64,000 nt of DNA from Hallerella sp963656065 (GCA_963656065.1 CAVKGV010000004.1:62001-126000), one strand, 5' to 3'; shown: positions 16,175 through 25,601, numbered from the stretch's first letter. Notes: generated by a model not told the origin, from the letters alone. Made by a program: numbers and translations.

Positions 16175-17676
16175 AAAAGATCATCGTTGTAAACAATCCG
16201 AAGAATTGGAAGTTTCACGTTCCTGAAGTTGATATCGTCTCGGCAAAGGATTACCTGACGAAAACCGATTACACCATGATGCGTAACGTGCGCGTCTTCA
16301 ATCTCTGCAAGGATTACAGCTACCAGAGCAAAGGCTATTACGTATCGCTTCTTGCAGAGGCGCGCGGTCACAAGGTGATTCCGAACGTCAAGAGCATCCG
16401 GGACTTTAAGGCTCCGGCGGTCGTCAAGAACATTTCGGACGAGATTGACGATCTCATCCAGAAAAGCCTCAAGAAGCTCACCGGCACCGAGTTTACGCTG
16501 TCAATTTACTTCGGGCAGAACGTCAGCCCGCAATATCTCGAACTTTCCGAGGAACTTTACCGCCTTTTCCAGGCACCCTTGCTCCGGGCGCATTTTGTCT
16601 TCAAGAAAAAATGGCTCATCCAGAGCATCGGGCCTATCTGCGTGAACGAAATTCCGGAATCCCACCTGGAAATGGTCGATCAGTTTGCGAAGGAGTATTT
16701 CGACAAGAGCCGCTTCACGTCGGCGCACCCGGACGAATATCTCTACGACCTCGCCATCCTGGTCAATCCCGACGAAAAGGAACCGCCGTCCAACGCCAAG
16801 GCCATCCAGAAGTTTATCGCGGCTGCGGAAAAGACGGGCTTCCGCGTCGAACTGATTACGAAAAAGGATTATCACCGCGTCGGGGAATTTGATGCGCTTT
16901 TCATTCGGGAAACGACAAACGTGAACCATCACACGTATGCGTTTGCGCGACGCGCCCAGTCCGAAGGCATCGCGGTCATCGACGATCCGGACAGCATTCT
17001 CCGCTGCTCGAATAAGGTCTATCTGCAGGAGCTGATGACCGTCGGAAAAATTCCTGCACCGCATACGATTATCGCTCATTCCGAAAACCGTCACGAGCTT
17101 TCCAAGGCTATCGGATTCCCGATGATTCTCAAGGCTCCGGATTCGAGCTTTTCCATGGGAGTGGTGAAAGTCAAGAACGAAGAGGAATTGCAGACCCAGC
17201 TAGACAAGATGTTCGAAGGGAGCGATCTCATCATCGCACAGGAATTCACGCCGACGAAGTTCGACTGGAGAATCGGCATCCTGGACGGGCGTCCGTTCTA
17301 TGCGTGCCGCTACTACATGGCAAAGGACCATTGGCAAATCTACAACTGGAATTCCAAGAACCAGGACGATGTCTGCGGGCTTTACGACTGTGTTCCCCTC
17401 GATGACGTTCCCCACGGAATCATCAAGGCGGCTCTTCGCGTTGCAGCTCTCATCGGCAACGGGCTTTACGGTGTCGATCTCAAAGAGGTGAACGGCAAAC
17501 CGATGGTCATCGAAGTGAACGACAATCCGAGCATCGACGATGGCGTCGAAGACCAGCTCGGCGGCGAAAGAATCTATCTGAATGTCATGCATTCCCTGCG
17601 CCGCAGAATCGAGGAACGCATGAACTCGGCGCAGCAACGCTTGCTGCAACATCACGGAATTGATTCGTTTGTATGA
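16171..17676 (+). CDS. RLAN-RimK-type ATP-grasp amide ligase
   Basis: A 501-residue ligase. Residues 1-190 resemble the RimK-like ATP-grasp N-terminal (RLAN) domain (VFNLCKDYSYQSKGYYVSLL near 43; SIYFGQNVSPQYLELS near 111). Residues about 195-475 are an ATP-grasp core: DDPDSILRCSNKVYLQELM (about 271), the ATP-binding Lys in MILKAPDSSFSMGV (K321), FDWRIGILDGR (about 365), and the metal-binding Glu448/Asn450/Asn452 in MVIEVNDNPSIDDG. Such enzymes join a carboxylate to an amine through an acylphosphate. The acceptor could be a protein, a peptide or a small molecule; sequence does not tell. It overlaps both neighbours by ATGA. Confidence 0.83.
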   Translation: MKKIIVVNNPKNWKFHVPEVDIVSAKDYLTKTDYTMMRNVRVFNLCKDYSYQSKGYYVSLLAEARGHKVIPNVKSIRDFKAPAVVKNISDEIDDLIQKSLKKLTGTEFTLSIYFGQNVSPQYLELSEELYRLFQAPLLRAHFVFKKKWLIQSIGPICVNEIPESHLEMVDQFAKEYFDKSRFTSAHPDEYLYDLAILVNPDEKEPPSNAKAIQKFIAAAEKTGFRVELITKKDYHRVGEFDALFIRETTNVNHHTYAFARRAQSEGIAVIDDPDSILRCSNKVYLQELMTVGKIPAPHTIIAHSENRHELSKAIGFPMILKAPDSSFSMGVVKVKNEEELQTQLDKMFEGSDLIIAQEFTPTKFDWRIGILDGRPFYACRYYMAKDHWQIYNWNSKNQDDVCGLYDCVPLDDVPHGIIKAALRVAALIGNGLYGVDLKEVNGKPMVIEVNDNPSIDDGVEDQLGGERIYLNVMHSLRRRIEERMNSAQQRLLQHHGIDSFV

Positions 17677-18902
17677 AATCTTCCTGGCACATTTTTGAAC
17701 GGTTCGGGCTTGAACTCGAATACATGATAGTCTCCAAGGATTCGGAAAAGGTCCTCCCCAAAGTCGATGCGGTTCTCGGCAAGGACGAAAACGGCGAGAA
17801 CCTTTCGGATGTGGAACACGGGCCGGTCGGGCTTTCGAACGAACTCGTTTCGCATGTTCTGGAATTTAAATGCGCAGAGCCTACGGCGACGCTTGCCGGC
17901 TGGGATGAAAAATTCCACCGGGAAATCCTTTCCGCAAACGAAAAACTTTCGTCTGTCGGCGGGGAACTTCTCCCGTCCGCCGCACATCCTTTCATGGATC
18001 CGATGACGGAAACCGTCCTCTGGCCCTACGACTGCAACGAAATCTACGAAGCGTATAACCGCATTTTCGACTGCCGCGGTCACGGCTGGGCGAATCTCCA
18101 ATCGACGCACCTGAACATTTCCTTTTCCGGGGATGAAGAATTCGGAGTGCTCCATGCGGGAATCCGTCTCTTGCTCCCGCTGATTCCGGCGGTCGCCGCG
18201 TCGAGCCCCTATCTAGATTCGCGGTTTACCGGCTTTAAGGATGCGCGGATCGAAACCTACCGCCACAACCAGGAAAAGATTCCGAGCATTACGGGCAAGG
18301 TCATTCCCGAAGCGGTTTTCACCGAGGCGGACTACAACAAGTTCATCTTTGAAAAAATCGAAAAGGACATTGCTCCGTTCGACAAGGAAAAGCTCCTGAA
18401 CCATTTTTTCCTGAACAGCCGAGGCGCCATTGCGCGTTTTGACCGCGGCGCGATTGAAATCCGGCTGGTTGATATCCAGGAATGTCCCAAGGCGGACGTC
18501 GCCATCGCGGAGTTTGAAGTTGCGATTCTCAAAGCTCTTGCCGGCGGGGCATTTGCTTCCCAGGCAGCGCAGCGCGCGTTCGACACGGACCGTTTGGTGA
18601 GGATTCTCTTTGCGACGGTGAAGAATGCCGAAGACGCCATCATCGACGACGCGGATTACCTTCGGCTGTTTGGAATCGAGGCTGCTTCCATGCGGGCTTC
18701 GGATTTGCTGAAGGAAATTTTTGCAAAGGTTCGCAGCAACATTTCCGAAAAGTCTGGGGAAGTCCTCGAACGGATTCTCGAACGCGGAACGCTCGCGAGT
18801 GCCCTTTTCAAAAGGCTCGGTGAGACGCCTTCCCGAGAAGATTTTGTCCGCGAATACGCTAGGCTTGCCCGGTCGCTTGCGGAGAACACGCTCTATGGCT
18901 GA
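17673..18902 (+). CDS. GCS2-type carboxylate-amine ligase (glutamate-cysteine ligase family 2)
   Basis: A 409-residue protein of the glutamine-synthetase-like ligase superfamily. The family start is FERFGLELEYMIV (residues 8-20), with two Glu metal ligands. The mid region AWxNLxSxHLNISF-like (WANLQSTHLNISFSGDEEFG, about 150-170) and GAIEIRLVDIQECPKADVAI (about 264) are further family landmarks. It would activate a glutamate side- or main-chain carboxylate and couple it to an amine. It is joined by 4-base overlap to the ATP-grasp gene and by 8 bases to the amidohydrolase gene. Both ligases in one operon suggest stepwise assembly of a peptide or modification. The product is unknown. Confidence 0.8.
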   Translation: MKSSWHIFERFGLELEYMIVSKDSEKVLPKVDAVLGKDENGENLSDVEHGPVGLSNELVSHVLEFKCAEPTATLAGWDEKFHREILSANEKLSSVGGELLPSAAHPFMDPMTETVLWPYDCNEIYEAYNRIFDCRGHGWANLQSTHLNISFSGDEEFGVLHAGIRLLLPLIPAVAASSPYLDSRFTGFKDARIETYRHNQEKIPSITGKVIPEAVFTEADYNKFIFEKIEKDIAPFDKEKLLNHFFLNSRGAIARFDRGAIEIRLVDIQECPKADVAIAEFEVAILKALAGGAFASQAAQRAFDTDRLVRILFATVKNAEDAIIDDADYLRLFGIEAASMRASDLLKEIFAKVRSNISEKSGEVLERILERGTLASALFKRLGETPSREDFVREYARLARSLAENTLYG

Positions 18903-19599
18903 GCGGAATTTTTCCGTTTTCCTCAGTTGCGAACACGCTTCAAACGCGGTGCCGGAATTTCTGTCCCGATATTTCAAGGGGCGTGATGCCCTGAAAGTTC
19001 TCGGGACGCATCGCGCGTATGATATCGGGGCGGTGGATGTTTTTTGGGAACTTGCCAAAATTTTACGGCCCGCCTACGCTATCCAGGGAGCCTATACGCG
19101 GCTCGCTATCGATTTAAACCGCAACAGCGACCGGAACCATCGCTATTCCGAATTCACGGAAAACATTTCCGAAAACGAAAAAAAATTCTTGGAAGGCTAT
19201 TTTGACAGCTACCGCGACGCTTTTCTCGAGGCTGCCAAGCGTGAATTTGCGCGAAAGAATCCGTCGCAGATTTTGCACCTTTCGATTCACAGTTTCACGC
19301 CGGAGCTAAACGGCGAAGTCCGCAACGCCGACATCGGCATTCTTTACGATCCGGCGAGGAAAAGGGAAGCGGCATTCGCGAAAAGGTTCCGTGAAAACTT
19401 GAAAAACTACGCACCGGAACTTCGCGTCCGGTTCAACTATCCTTACCTCGGAAAGACGGACGGCCACACGACCGCGCTCCGCAAAATTTTCCCGGAAAGC
19501 CGCTATCTCGGTTTTGAAATCGAAATGAACCAGGCGCTGCTCCGAAATTCTATTCCGGAGGATGTCGCGCGGATGCTTGCGGCTCTTGTATCGGGATAA
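18895..19599 (+). CDS. N-formylglutamate amidohydrolase-like hydrolase
   Basis: A 234-residue zinc-type hydrolase of the N-formylglutamate amidohydrolase (HutG-like) family. The family start is VFLSCEHASNAVPEF (residues 7-21). Then RLAIDLNRNSDRNHR (about 64) and LHLSIHSFTPELNG (about 124), with the His/Glu/Asp residues expected to bind zinc. The ATG at 18895 lies inside the end of the GCS2 gene, so translation is coupled. No hut genes are adjacent, so histidine degradation is unlikely. It more likely trims an N-acyl or gamma-glutamyl group in the amidoligase pathway. The gene converges on the RDD gene. Confidence 0.78.
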   Translation: MAERNFSVFLSCEHASNAVPEFLSRYFKGRDALKVLGTHRAYDIGAVDVFWELAKILRPAYAIQGAYTRLAIDLNRNSDRNHRYSEFTENISENEKKFLEGYFDSYRDAFLEAAKREFARKNPSQILHLSIHSFTPELNGEVRNADIGILYDPARKREAAFAKRFRENLKNYAPELRVRFNYPYLGKTDGHTTALRKIFPESRYLGFEIEMNQALLRNSIPEDVARMLAALVSG

Positions 19600-19603
19600 A
19601 ATT

Positions 19604-20062
19604 CTACGACTTGGTAAAAGAAACGTCTTCCGTTTTTTTCTTTGGCCCGATGACAACTGTCCCGGCAATTTTATCGTGCCAACCTTGCTTTTTCGAATCA
19701 AAAGCGACCCACAGAAAGCCAAGACAGAGGGGCAATACAGACACAAAATACGATAGGTAGCGAACGATATATTGTCCGAGGGAAGGCTCTTTCCCGGTTT
19801 TCGCATCGACAATTTTTGCCGACATGGCCATTTTCCCTGGCGTGGCCTGTTTCCAAACCCAAAACAGGATTATCGCCACGGCGGGCAGCACATAGGACAC
19901 AAGAAAATCGATTGGACCATCAATGAAATTATCGCTCGATAGGTATGCCATTCCGTAAAAAGCCAACAGCAAAGGAAGGGTGATCATTCCAATCAAGAGG
20001 GAGTCAATAATCGAGGCTAAAACCCTTCTCCAGAATCCGACATATTCCAATTGTTCTTCCAT
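19604..20062 (-). CDS. RDD-family membrane protein
   Basis: A 152-residue inner-membrane protein with three hydrophobic segments (about 13-40, 58-80 and 110-128). It has the RDD-type features: Arg-Arg near the N terminus (GFWRRVLASIIDSLLIG, with the D of the first helix), and the segment WKQATPGKMAMSAKIVDAKTG between helices 2 and 3. Start chosen at the ATG with AGGAG upstream. Function in the family is poorly known; some members take part in ion transport. It is convergent with the amidohydrolase gene at a distance of four bases. Confidence 0.8.
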   Translation of the reverse strand: MEEQLEYVGFWRRVLASIIDSLLIGMITLPLLLAFYGMAYLSSDNFIDGPIDFLVSYVLPAVAIILFWVWKQATPGKMAMSAKIVDAKTGKEPSLGQYIVRYLSYFVSVLPLCLGFLWVAFDSKKQGWHDKIAGTVVIGPKKKTEDVSFTKS

Positions 20063-20298
20063 TTTCGTCTCCTGTTTTTTTGTTAGAGGGTTTCCCGTTT
20101 TGCCGGCTTTCGGCAATTTTCCATAAAGAAAATCCTACTTATAAAGATATACAAATATTTTCGGTTTTATTTCAAAAATCCGTATCGAGAAATGCCAGAA
20201 TCTTCCGTTCCCACGGGATCGCCCGGTTTTACATCCGCTTGGGTTGCGTCCCATTCTTCATCATCCTGTAAATCGAGCCGTTCTGAACTTTTTCATCG

Positions 20299-20994
20299 CT
20301 ACCTCTTTGCTATGAGCCTTGTGTATCCCTGGGTGTTCCATTCGGGGGAAGCCTTGGCGAATGGCGGCTTGGCTTCGTTTCTGAATTCAAATTCGTTGCC
20401 GGCTTCGTCTTTCCATTTTGCTCCCGAGGAAAAATCAATGCCGTCCGAGACGATTGTGTCCGCCGCGGAAATCAGGACTGCCCGCAGATCGAGATTGTCG
20501 TTTTTTGTCGCGATGCAAAGGTCCGGGGCGCCAAAAGGTTCCATTCCCAGGGTGAACATCGAGTCGGATGTTTCGACAAAGTTGATGAACGCTTCGAGCG
20601 GAACATCGCCGTTTGCCAGTTCTTCAAAAGATTTTCTGCTCCAGGCGCATCCCGAATTTTCGACATAGACGCCCAAGGCACCCGCTTCCAGAATCTTTTT
20701 CGCTACGTCCAGAAACGATTCGAATTCCGCATCCGTCTTGATGAAAAATTGCAAAAAGAGCAGAGATCCGTGCGCCGCGATTGCCGTTTTTTCCTCGGCG
20801 GTGAGTTCGGAATGTTCCGCAAAAATTTCTTCGAGACCTGCAGCGGCTCCCTGCAAAATCGGTTCATAAAAGATCGATGAACCGGGAATCATCACTTGCT
20901 TTTTGCCCGAATCGATGCTCAAATTTTCCAGGAGAAACTTTGGCGCTTCTTCCTTGGAAACGGGCAGGGGAAATGCGATGGTAAAAGGTTTCAT
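20299..20994 (-). CDS. DUF4261-like protein
   Basis: A 231-residue cytoplasmic protein with no signal peptide or membrane segment. The middle part (FVETSDSMFTLGMEPFGAPD, about 142-161) resembles the DUF4261 signature of aromatic-rich FxxLGMxxFGxPE. The N terminus starts FTIAFPLPVSKEEAP. It overlaps the upstream glycosyltransferase gene by 4 bases and is the last gene of that operon. No function is known for the domain. I could not check the family by profile search, so the assignment is moderate. Confidence 0.55.
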   Translation of the reverse strand: MKPFTIAFPLPVSKEEAPKFLLENLSIDSGKKQVMIPGSSIFYEPILQGAAAGLEEIFAEHSELTAEEKTAIAAHGSLLFLQFFIKTDAEFESFLDVAKKILEAGALGVYVENSGCAWSRKSFEELANGDVPLEAFINFVETSDSMFTLGMEPFGAPDLCIATKNDNLDLRAVLISAADTIVSDGIDFSSGAKWKDEAGNEFEFRNEAKPPFAKASPEWNTQGYTRLIAKR

Positions 20995-22019
20995 GTTTTG
21001 ATAGCCTCACAAAGTTTTTTGGCTGAGATTTCGTTTTGATGGAGAAGTTTTGCAATGCCGGATTTTTGCAAGAGTTCACCCAGGTAAACCTGTTCCGTTT
21101 GGCCGGGCGTCGGCACAAAGATACAGTTCGCTCCGAGATTTTCCATGTCCATCACGGTGCTGTATCCCGGACGCGAAACGATTACTTTGGCGCTTTTTAC
21201 GGCACTTGCAAAGTCCGCCGTTTGCAGATGGTTGAAAAAAGTTACGTTCGGCGGTGCCGTCGGGATGTCGCTTTCTCCCGGAAGTCCGCGGATGATTGCC
21301 TGTTCGCCGGGAATTTCCGCAAAGGCTTTCCGCACGGCGTTTTCAAACGAAGTCCGCATCGGTTCAGGTCCCGAGAGAATTGCCAGAAAGTCAAAGCTTT
21401 TCTTGGGCGATGTCTCGGTCGGTTCGTGCGAATCCTCTTTCGGGAAGCGCGATTGCGGTCCGATGAATTTCAACTTTTCCGAAAAGCTTTTGTCGTATCG
21501 GACGTGGGAAAGCTTTCCCGCAAGGCCCGGAAAATCTGCATAATCGGGCACCCAGATTTCGTCGAAATTCTGCATTTGATGCCTGTGCCACGCGACGCCC
21601 AGATTTTCAAACGCGGAAAAGGGTCTCGGAAAAGCGATGCGCAACTGGTGCGTCATGTAGATGTTTTTTACTCCGTTCGCGAAAAAGCCAAAGCGGTTGT
21701 CCGAAAATATCGTATCGTATCCGCGTTCCTTGACGAGGCTTTCGGCGATTTCATGTTCGTTCCGGATCACCTGCATGATGCGGCGGTAATTGGCGAGAAG
21801 CCAGAATGGCATTTCGAATCCGCGACGTGGATAGCGGATCCCGTAACCCGGAATGTTAATTTGTGTTAAACCGGGAAATTCTCCGCGATAGAGGGCTGAC
21901 ATTTTTCCCGAAACAGCCAAATCGACTGCGGCGCCCTGCGCAAGAAACTTGCGGATAATCGGAATCGTCCGCGTCGCGTGTCCCAGTCCCCAGTCTAGAG
22001 GCGCAAGCAGGATTTTCAT
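20991..22019 (-). CDS. GT28/MurG-like glycosyltransferase
   Basis: A 342-residue GT-B fold protein. The N-terminal Gly-rich loop LLAPLDWGLGHATRTIPIIR (residues 4-23) is typical of MurG-like and UDP-glucuronosyl/galactosyltransferase enzymes. The C-terminal donor-binding region has VIVSRPGYSTVMDMENLGAN (about 281-300) with the conserved Gly-x-Ser/Thr and an acidic residue, then PTPGQTEQ. It is translationally coupled to the GT39-like gene upstream and the DUF4261-like gene downstream. Donor and acceptor are unknown; an envelope glycolipid or glycoprotein pathway is likely from context. Confidence 0.75.
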   Translation of the reverse strand: MKILLAPLDWGLGHATRTIPIIRKFLAQGAAVDLAVSGKMSALYRGEFPGLTQINIPGYGIRYPRRGFEMPFWLLANYRRIMQVIRNEHEIAESLVKERGYDTIFSDNRFGFFANGVKNIYMTHQLRIAFPRPFSAFENLGVAWHRHQMQNFDEIWVPDYADFPGLAGKLSHVRYDKSFSEKLKFIGPQSRFPKEDSHEPTETSPKKSFDFLAILSGPEPMRTSFENAVRKAFAEIPGEQAIIRGLPGESDIPTAPPNVTFFNHLQTADFASAVKSAKVIVSRPGYSTVMDMENLGANCIFVPTPGQTEQVYLGELLQKSGIAKLLHQNEISAKKLCEAIKT

Positions 22020-24511
22020 TTGACGTCCGAAATCCAGGCGTTTGCCCAGTCGCCGTGGTCGCAGTCCTTGTTCTCGCCTTTTTCTATGCGGAGGTCAAGG
22101 GTCCGCACGGAAGGAATCCGAACCGAGACTTGCGACGTGTCTCCGGAATAAAGGCGCTTTGACCGCCACAGTTCCTTGCCTTCTGCCAAAATAGCGAACG
22201 AGGCTCCGTCACCACAGGTGCTTTCATCGTCTAGACCGACTACCGCGTGGAAATTTCCTTCCAGTTTGCCGGTTGGGCATTTTCCGTCGGCGCAAAGATC
22301 CAGGACTATCGAAGAATTCGCATGGGAACCGATTCCGAATCGGTAAGGTTCGCCGCCGAGACGCAGCGTGTGATGTTCCACGCTTTCGTTCCGTTCCGGA
22401 TTTCCCCAGTCCTGCGACGCGCTCGCAAACGACAGCGCAGACGCAAGCCGGACGGATTCTCCGGCAACAAAGGTGTCTCGCAAAATGCGGACCGTATCGT
22501 CGGGCACGTAGAAGTCGAAGCGGAAACGGGAAAGTCCTTCCGGGATTTCCTTGACGGGGACGGAATCCGTCGGATTTTCGATGACGCCGTGCAATGCCAA
22601 GGAATCGCCGTTGAACAGATCATACGCGACGGATTCGCTGAAATTTTTTGTCACGACAAAGCGTCCGTCTTTCAGTTCGCCGACCGAAATTCCCTGCGCG
22701 TAGAGAGAAAGTCCGTGCTTCGAAGCGATGCGGTGAATCGTCAGCGGGTATCCGAAAAGACGGTTCTCCGAGAGGACTTTTTCCACGCGATAGCCGTCTA
22801 GAATCGAATTGACCTGGTCCGTCGTCTTGAAACCGACCACGCGGGATTCCCGGTTCACTTTTCCATAGCCATCCTGGCCGCGGACCAGATAGATGTGTCC
22901 TTCGCTCAGGTTCTGGTATTTTGCGAAGTCGTCCGTTGTCCAGTTCATAAAAGTCCGCTCGCTGAAACTCGAATGGCCCGAGGCGAGCATTTGCCAAGGC
23001 CGCGCATAGATGAAAATGGAATTTTCGGGAAAACCCTTGAGCTTTGTATTCAAGAAGTTTTCTTCGCCCAAAAGCTTGTTCTTGTAGTAGAGCATGTTTG
23101 CGTCAAAGCTCGACGTGTGCCAAATAGCAAGCCCGACCGAGAGAATGGCGGCGGCAACGGCGGAAATGACGGAGGCTCGCTTCGCATCGACAAAGCACGT
23201 TTCCAGGAAATCTTCCAGCCCGAGCGCCATGATGAGCGCAAACAGCGGAAGCGCCACCAGGACATATCTCTGGTTGATGTCGATTTCAAATGTTCCCGAG
23301 ACATTCAGCAAAATGACGAAAATCTGGAAGCAGAAAAGGAAACCCAGGATGAAGCCGCGACGGTAACGTTTTTTGAAAATCATCCGGTATAGGAGCCAGA
23401 CGGTCGAAAGCAGGAGAATGACGGTAAACGTCGTATAAAACGGATTTTCGAGAATTCCGCCGTGCGATGCATCCTTTCCCAGATTGAGCATCGCGAGAAG
23501 ATCTGTCCGGAAGTTGAATGCAAAGTTTCCGAGGGAATGCGCCGCATGGTTCCCTCCCTGGAAATCGTAGCCGCGATAAGCGGCCATCGTGTTTACCGCG
23601 GGCCAGCTCACCGCAATGACCGACAGGACGAACAGCGGAAGCCGATAGAACTCGCCGCGAAAATAGCGGAAGTAATACAGCGCAAACGGGATGAAGGCGA
23701 AGACGGTCTCCTGGCGCGTCCCCGAGAAAAGCCCAAGCAGCGGAACGATCAAGAGGAAATGCTTCCACTTTACTTCCTTTGGCGGCACAAGCGCATACCA
23801 GGCGATGAGCACGGAGAAAAGCGCAATGTAGAGAACTTCCGTCGAAGCGGATCTCGACTGCATCAGGTAGATGGGCATCCCGCCCAAAAAAGCGGTCGCG
23901 GCAAGAGCCTTCCAGTCGCTTTTAAACCAGATGGACAGGGCGAGGAAAAAGGCGACGAGGCTTATCAGGTAAATGGGAAAATTGACCCGGAGAGCCGTAT
24001 CGCGGTTCGGTTCTCCCAGACGGTAGGCGAGGGAATGTACGAAGCCCAGAGTCTTTCCCTTGAAATTGTTCACTTCGACCTTGCAGTCCAAGCTGCCGTC
24101 CGCCCAGATGCCCTCGTTGCAGATTCCGCCCGAACGGTCAAAGTACATCTGGAGCCCCATCGATTCCCAGCTGGTCTCGTCGGAAAGCACCCGGTGCGAA
24201 TTTTCGATATGGTGAAACGAAAATATCGAAAAAAATCCGAGCAGACACGCAAGAGCGACAAGGCTTTTTCCTGAAGGCAGATTTGTCCGAATCCGCAGAA
24301 CGATTTCCTTGAAATTAACGGCAATGCCGGCAAGCAGGACAAGAAATGTCAGGAGAACGGCGTAATACCCGAAGCGGATGTCCCAGGAACGCGCTCCGGC
24401 AATGGAAAGATTGTCAAACAGGAAAAAAGCTCCGCCAAGTACCAGCAATGTCAAGAAAATACTCCAGCCTTCCTTGCGGGAAATTGGAAAAGCAATTTTA
24501 TCTTGTTTCAT
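22016..24511 (-). CDS. GT39-like membrane glycosyltransferase with C-terminal NPCBM-like domain
   Basis: An 831-residue protein. Residues about 15-470 hold around 11 membrane helices with the GT-C layout: an acidic pair in the first large periplasmic loop (RVLSDETSWESMGLQMY, about 119-135) and INQRYVLVALPLFALIMALG near 425. The last 120 residues (about 700-831) look like an NPCBM-type carbohydrate-binding fold (GIGSHANSSIVLDL, AVVGLDDESTCGDG, GENKDCDHGDWANA). Such a fusion suggests transfer of sugar from a lipid carrier outside the inner membrane. ATG chosen because GAGG lies before it. A paralogue lies at 30698-33262. Confidence 0.78.
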   Translation of the reverse strand: MKQDKIAFPISRKEGWSIFLTLLVLGGAFFLFDNLSIAGARSWDIRFGYYAVLLTFLVLLAGIAVNFKEIVLRIRTNLPSGKSLVALACLLGFFSIFSFHHIENSHRVLSDETSWESMGLQMYFDRSGGICNEGIWADGSLDCKVEVNNFKGKTLGFVHSLAYRLGEPNRDTALRVNFPIYLISLVAFFLALSIWFKSDWKALAATAFLGGMPIYLMQSRSASTEVLYIALFSVLIAWYALVPPKEVKWKHFLLIVPLLGLFSGTRQETVFAFIPFALYYFRYFRGEFYRLPLFVLSVIAVSWPAVNTMAAYRGYDFQGGNHAAHSLGNFAFNFRTDLLAMLNLGKDASHGGILENPFYTTFTVILLLSTVWLLYRMIFKKRYRRGFILGFLFCFQIFVILLNVSGTFEIDINQRYVLVALPLFALIMALGLEDFLETCFVDAKRASVISAVAAAILSVGLAIWHTSSFDANMLYYKNKLLGEENFLNTKLKGFPENSIFIYARPWQMLASGHSSFSERTFMNWTTDDFAKYQNLSEGHIYLVRGQDGYGKVNRESRVVGFKTTDQVNSILDGYRVEKVLSENRLFGYPLTIHRIASKHGLSLYAQGISVGELKDGRFVVTKNFSESVAYDLFNGDSLALHGVIENPTDSVPVKEIPEGLSRFRFDFYVPDDTVRILRDTFVAGESVRLASALSFASASQDWGNPERNESVEHHTLRLGGEPYRFGIGSHANSSIVLDLCADGKCPTGKLEGNFHAVVGLDDESTCGDGASFAILAEGKELWRSKRLYSGDTSQVSVRIPSVRTLDLRIEKGENKDCDHGDWANAWISDVK

Positions 24512-24544
24512 GGGGAGCCTCAAAAATCAATGGATTAAAAAGAT

Positions 24545-24577
24545 AAAAAACCTGCAAGCAATGCCCACAGGTTTTTT
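24545..24577. terminator. Bidirectional terminator before the GT39-like gene
   Basis: AAAAAACCTG and CAGGTTTTTT form a 10-bp stem with a 13-base loop. It ends transcripts of the lipoprotein gene upstream on the minus strand, and the A/T flanks would also work in the other direction. Confidence 0.8.
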
Positions 24578-24601
24578 AACATTCCGTGTCAAGTGAGAAA
24601 A

Positions 24602-25444
24602 CTATTTCACTTCGACGTAATAGGACTGGAGCGTTTTGCCGTCTTTCGAAATAACGACAAACTGCTTACCCTTCGGAAGCGTTCCCTTGATCGAGAACAG
24701 ACCCTCGGCCTTGTATTCCACGGCGAGTGCGGTCTTTTTCGAAATGTCCGGGAAGACGCCGTTCTTGTCGCTTTCAAAACCCTGGCAGTCGGCGTGTGCG
24801 GAAACCGCTCCGGTCGAAGCCGGGTAGGCGGCCGCTTCGACTGCGGTCGTCACGGAACCCGGGTTGCAGTAGAGAACGTCGAGACTGGAATCGACGACTT
24901 TCGCATCCGGCAACTTGTTCACCTTGATGTCCTTCTTGGACTTCTTTTCCTTTTTCTGGCTCGGGGCGGAAGCCTTCAGGTCCTGCTCGAAGCTCAGGCG
25001 AAGCCCGGCGACGGATTCCTTGCATGTCGTTGAGAAAATTGCCCAGCTGTTCGTAATTTTCACCACGCTGTCCGCGCCCGGGATATACATGCCCGGAGAG
25101 ATCGTGTCGCTGTATTCGTAAAGCGTGATTTCCGCATTCGGGGATTCGTTTGTCGTAGTAAACGTCTGCTGGCCCAGAATGTATTTATTGCGGCGCGCCT
25201 TGATAAGGTATGTTCCGGTGGGGACGCCTTCAAATTTGAATTTTCCCTGCGCCAGTTCGGATTTAAACGCATACTTGGAAGACTGCGTTCCGTAAATCGT
25301 CGAATCCATCCAGACGGTCGGCATTTCGACGGGTTTGCCGGTAAAGGCGTCGAGAACCTGGCCGGAAACCGTACCGGATTTGTCGCAACTTGTCAGGGAG
25401 AGCATCATCGCTATGGAAGCGAGGGGAAACAAAATTTTTTTCAT
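24602..25444 (-). CDS. Lipoprotein with carboxypeptidase-regulatory-like domain
   Basis: A 280-residue secreted lipoprotein. The signal peptide ends with LTSC, the lipobox Cys at residue 20. Next (about 23-100) comes a beta-sandwich resembling the carboxypeptidase regulatory fold: TVSGQVLDAFTGKPVEM, FKFEGVPTGTYLIKARR. A Lys-rich low-complexity segment (KKEKKSKKDIKV, about 168) and a C-terminal beta-rich part follow. The function is not known. The chosen ATG is preceded by GAGG at 11 bases and a -10 box at 25474. The gene ends at a strong terminator. Confidence 0.75.
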   Translation of the reverse strand: MKKILFPLASIAMMLSLTSCDKSGTVSGQVLDAFTGKPVEMPTVWMDSTIYGTQSSKYAFKSELAQGKFKFEGVPTGTYLIKARRNKYILGQQTFTTTNESPNAEITLYEYSDTISPGMYIPGADSVVKITNSWAIFSTTCKESVAGLRLSFEQDLKASAPSQKKEKKSKKDIKVNKLPDAKVVDSSLDVLYCNPGSVTTAVEAAAYPASTGAVSAHADCQGFESDKNGVFPDISKKTALAVEYKAEGLFSIKGTLPKGKQFVVISKDGKTLQSYYVEVK

Positions 25445-25473
25445 ACGGAATAGTACCTCTTCAAAATAATGTC

Positions 25474-25481
25474 CAAAAATA
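25474..25481 (-). promoter_or_regulatory. -10 box TATTTTTG for the lipoprotein gene
   Basis: TATTTTTG on the minus strand again fits TAnnTTTG. It lies 29 bases before the ATG. The -35 is not recognisable. Confidence 0.45.
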
Positions 25482-25601
25482 AAAAATAAAGCGGGATTTT
25501 TCAACATGCTCCGGGAGGATCGTAGCTTGGTTCTGGGAGCTTGGATTTTAGGGCTGCGGAAATTTAAGTTTTTGGGAAAAGCTAAGCGGGACATGAAAAT
25601 T

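Noticed and set aside
19675..19700. Possible sigma-54 site on the minus strand inside the RDD gene (TTGGCACG..TTGCC)
   Set aside because: GG and GC are 12 bases apart rather than 10, and the site is within coding sequence. Other TGGCAC occurrences, for example near 23118 and 55577, also lack TTGC at the right distance.
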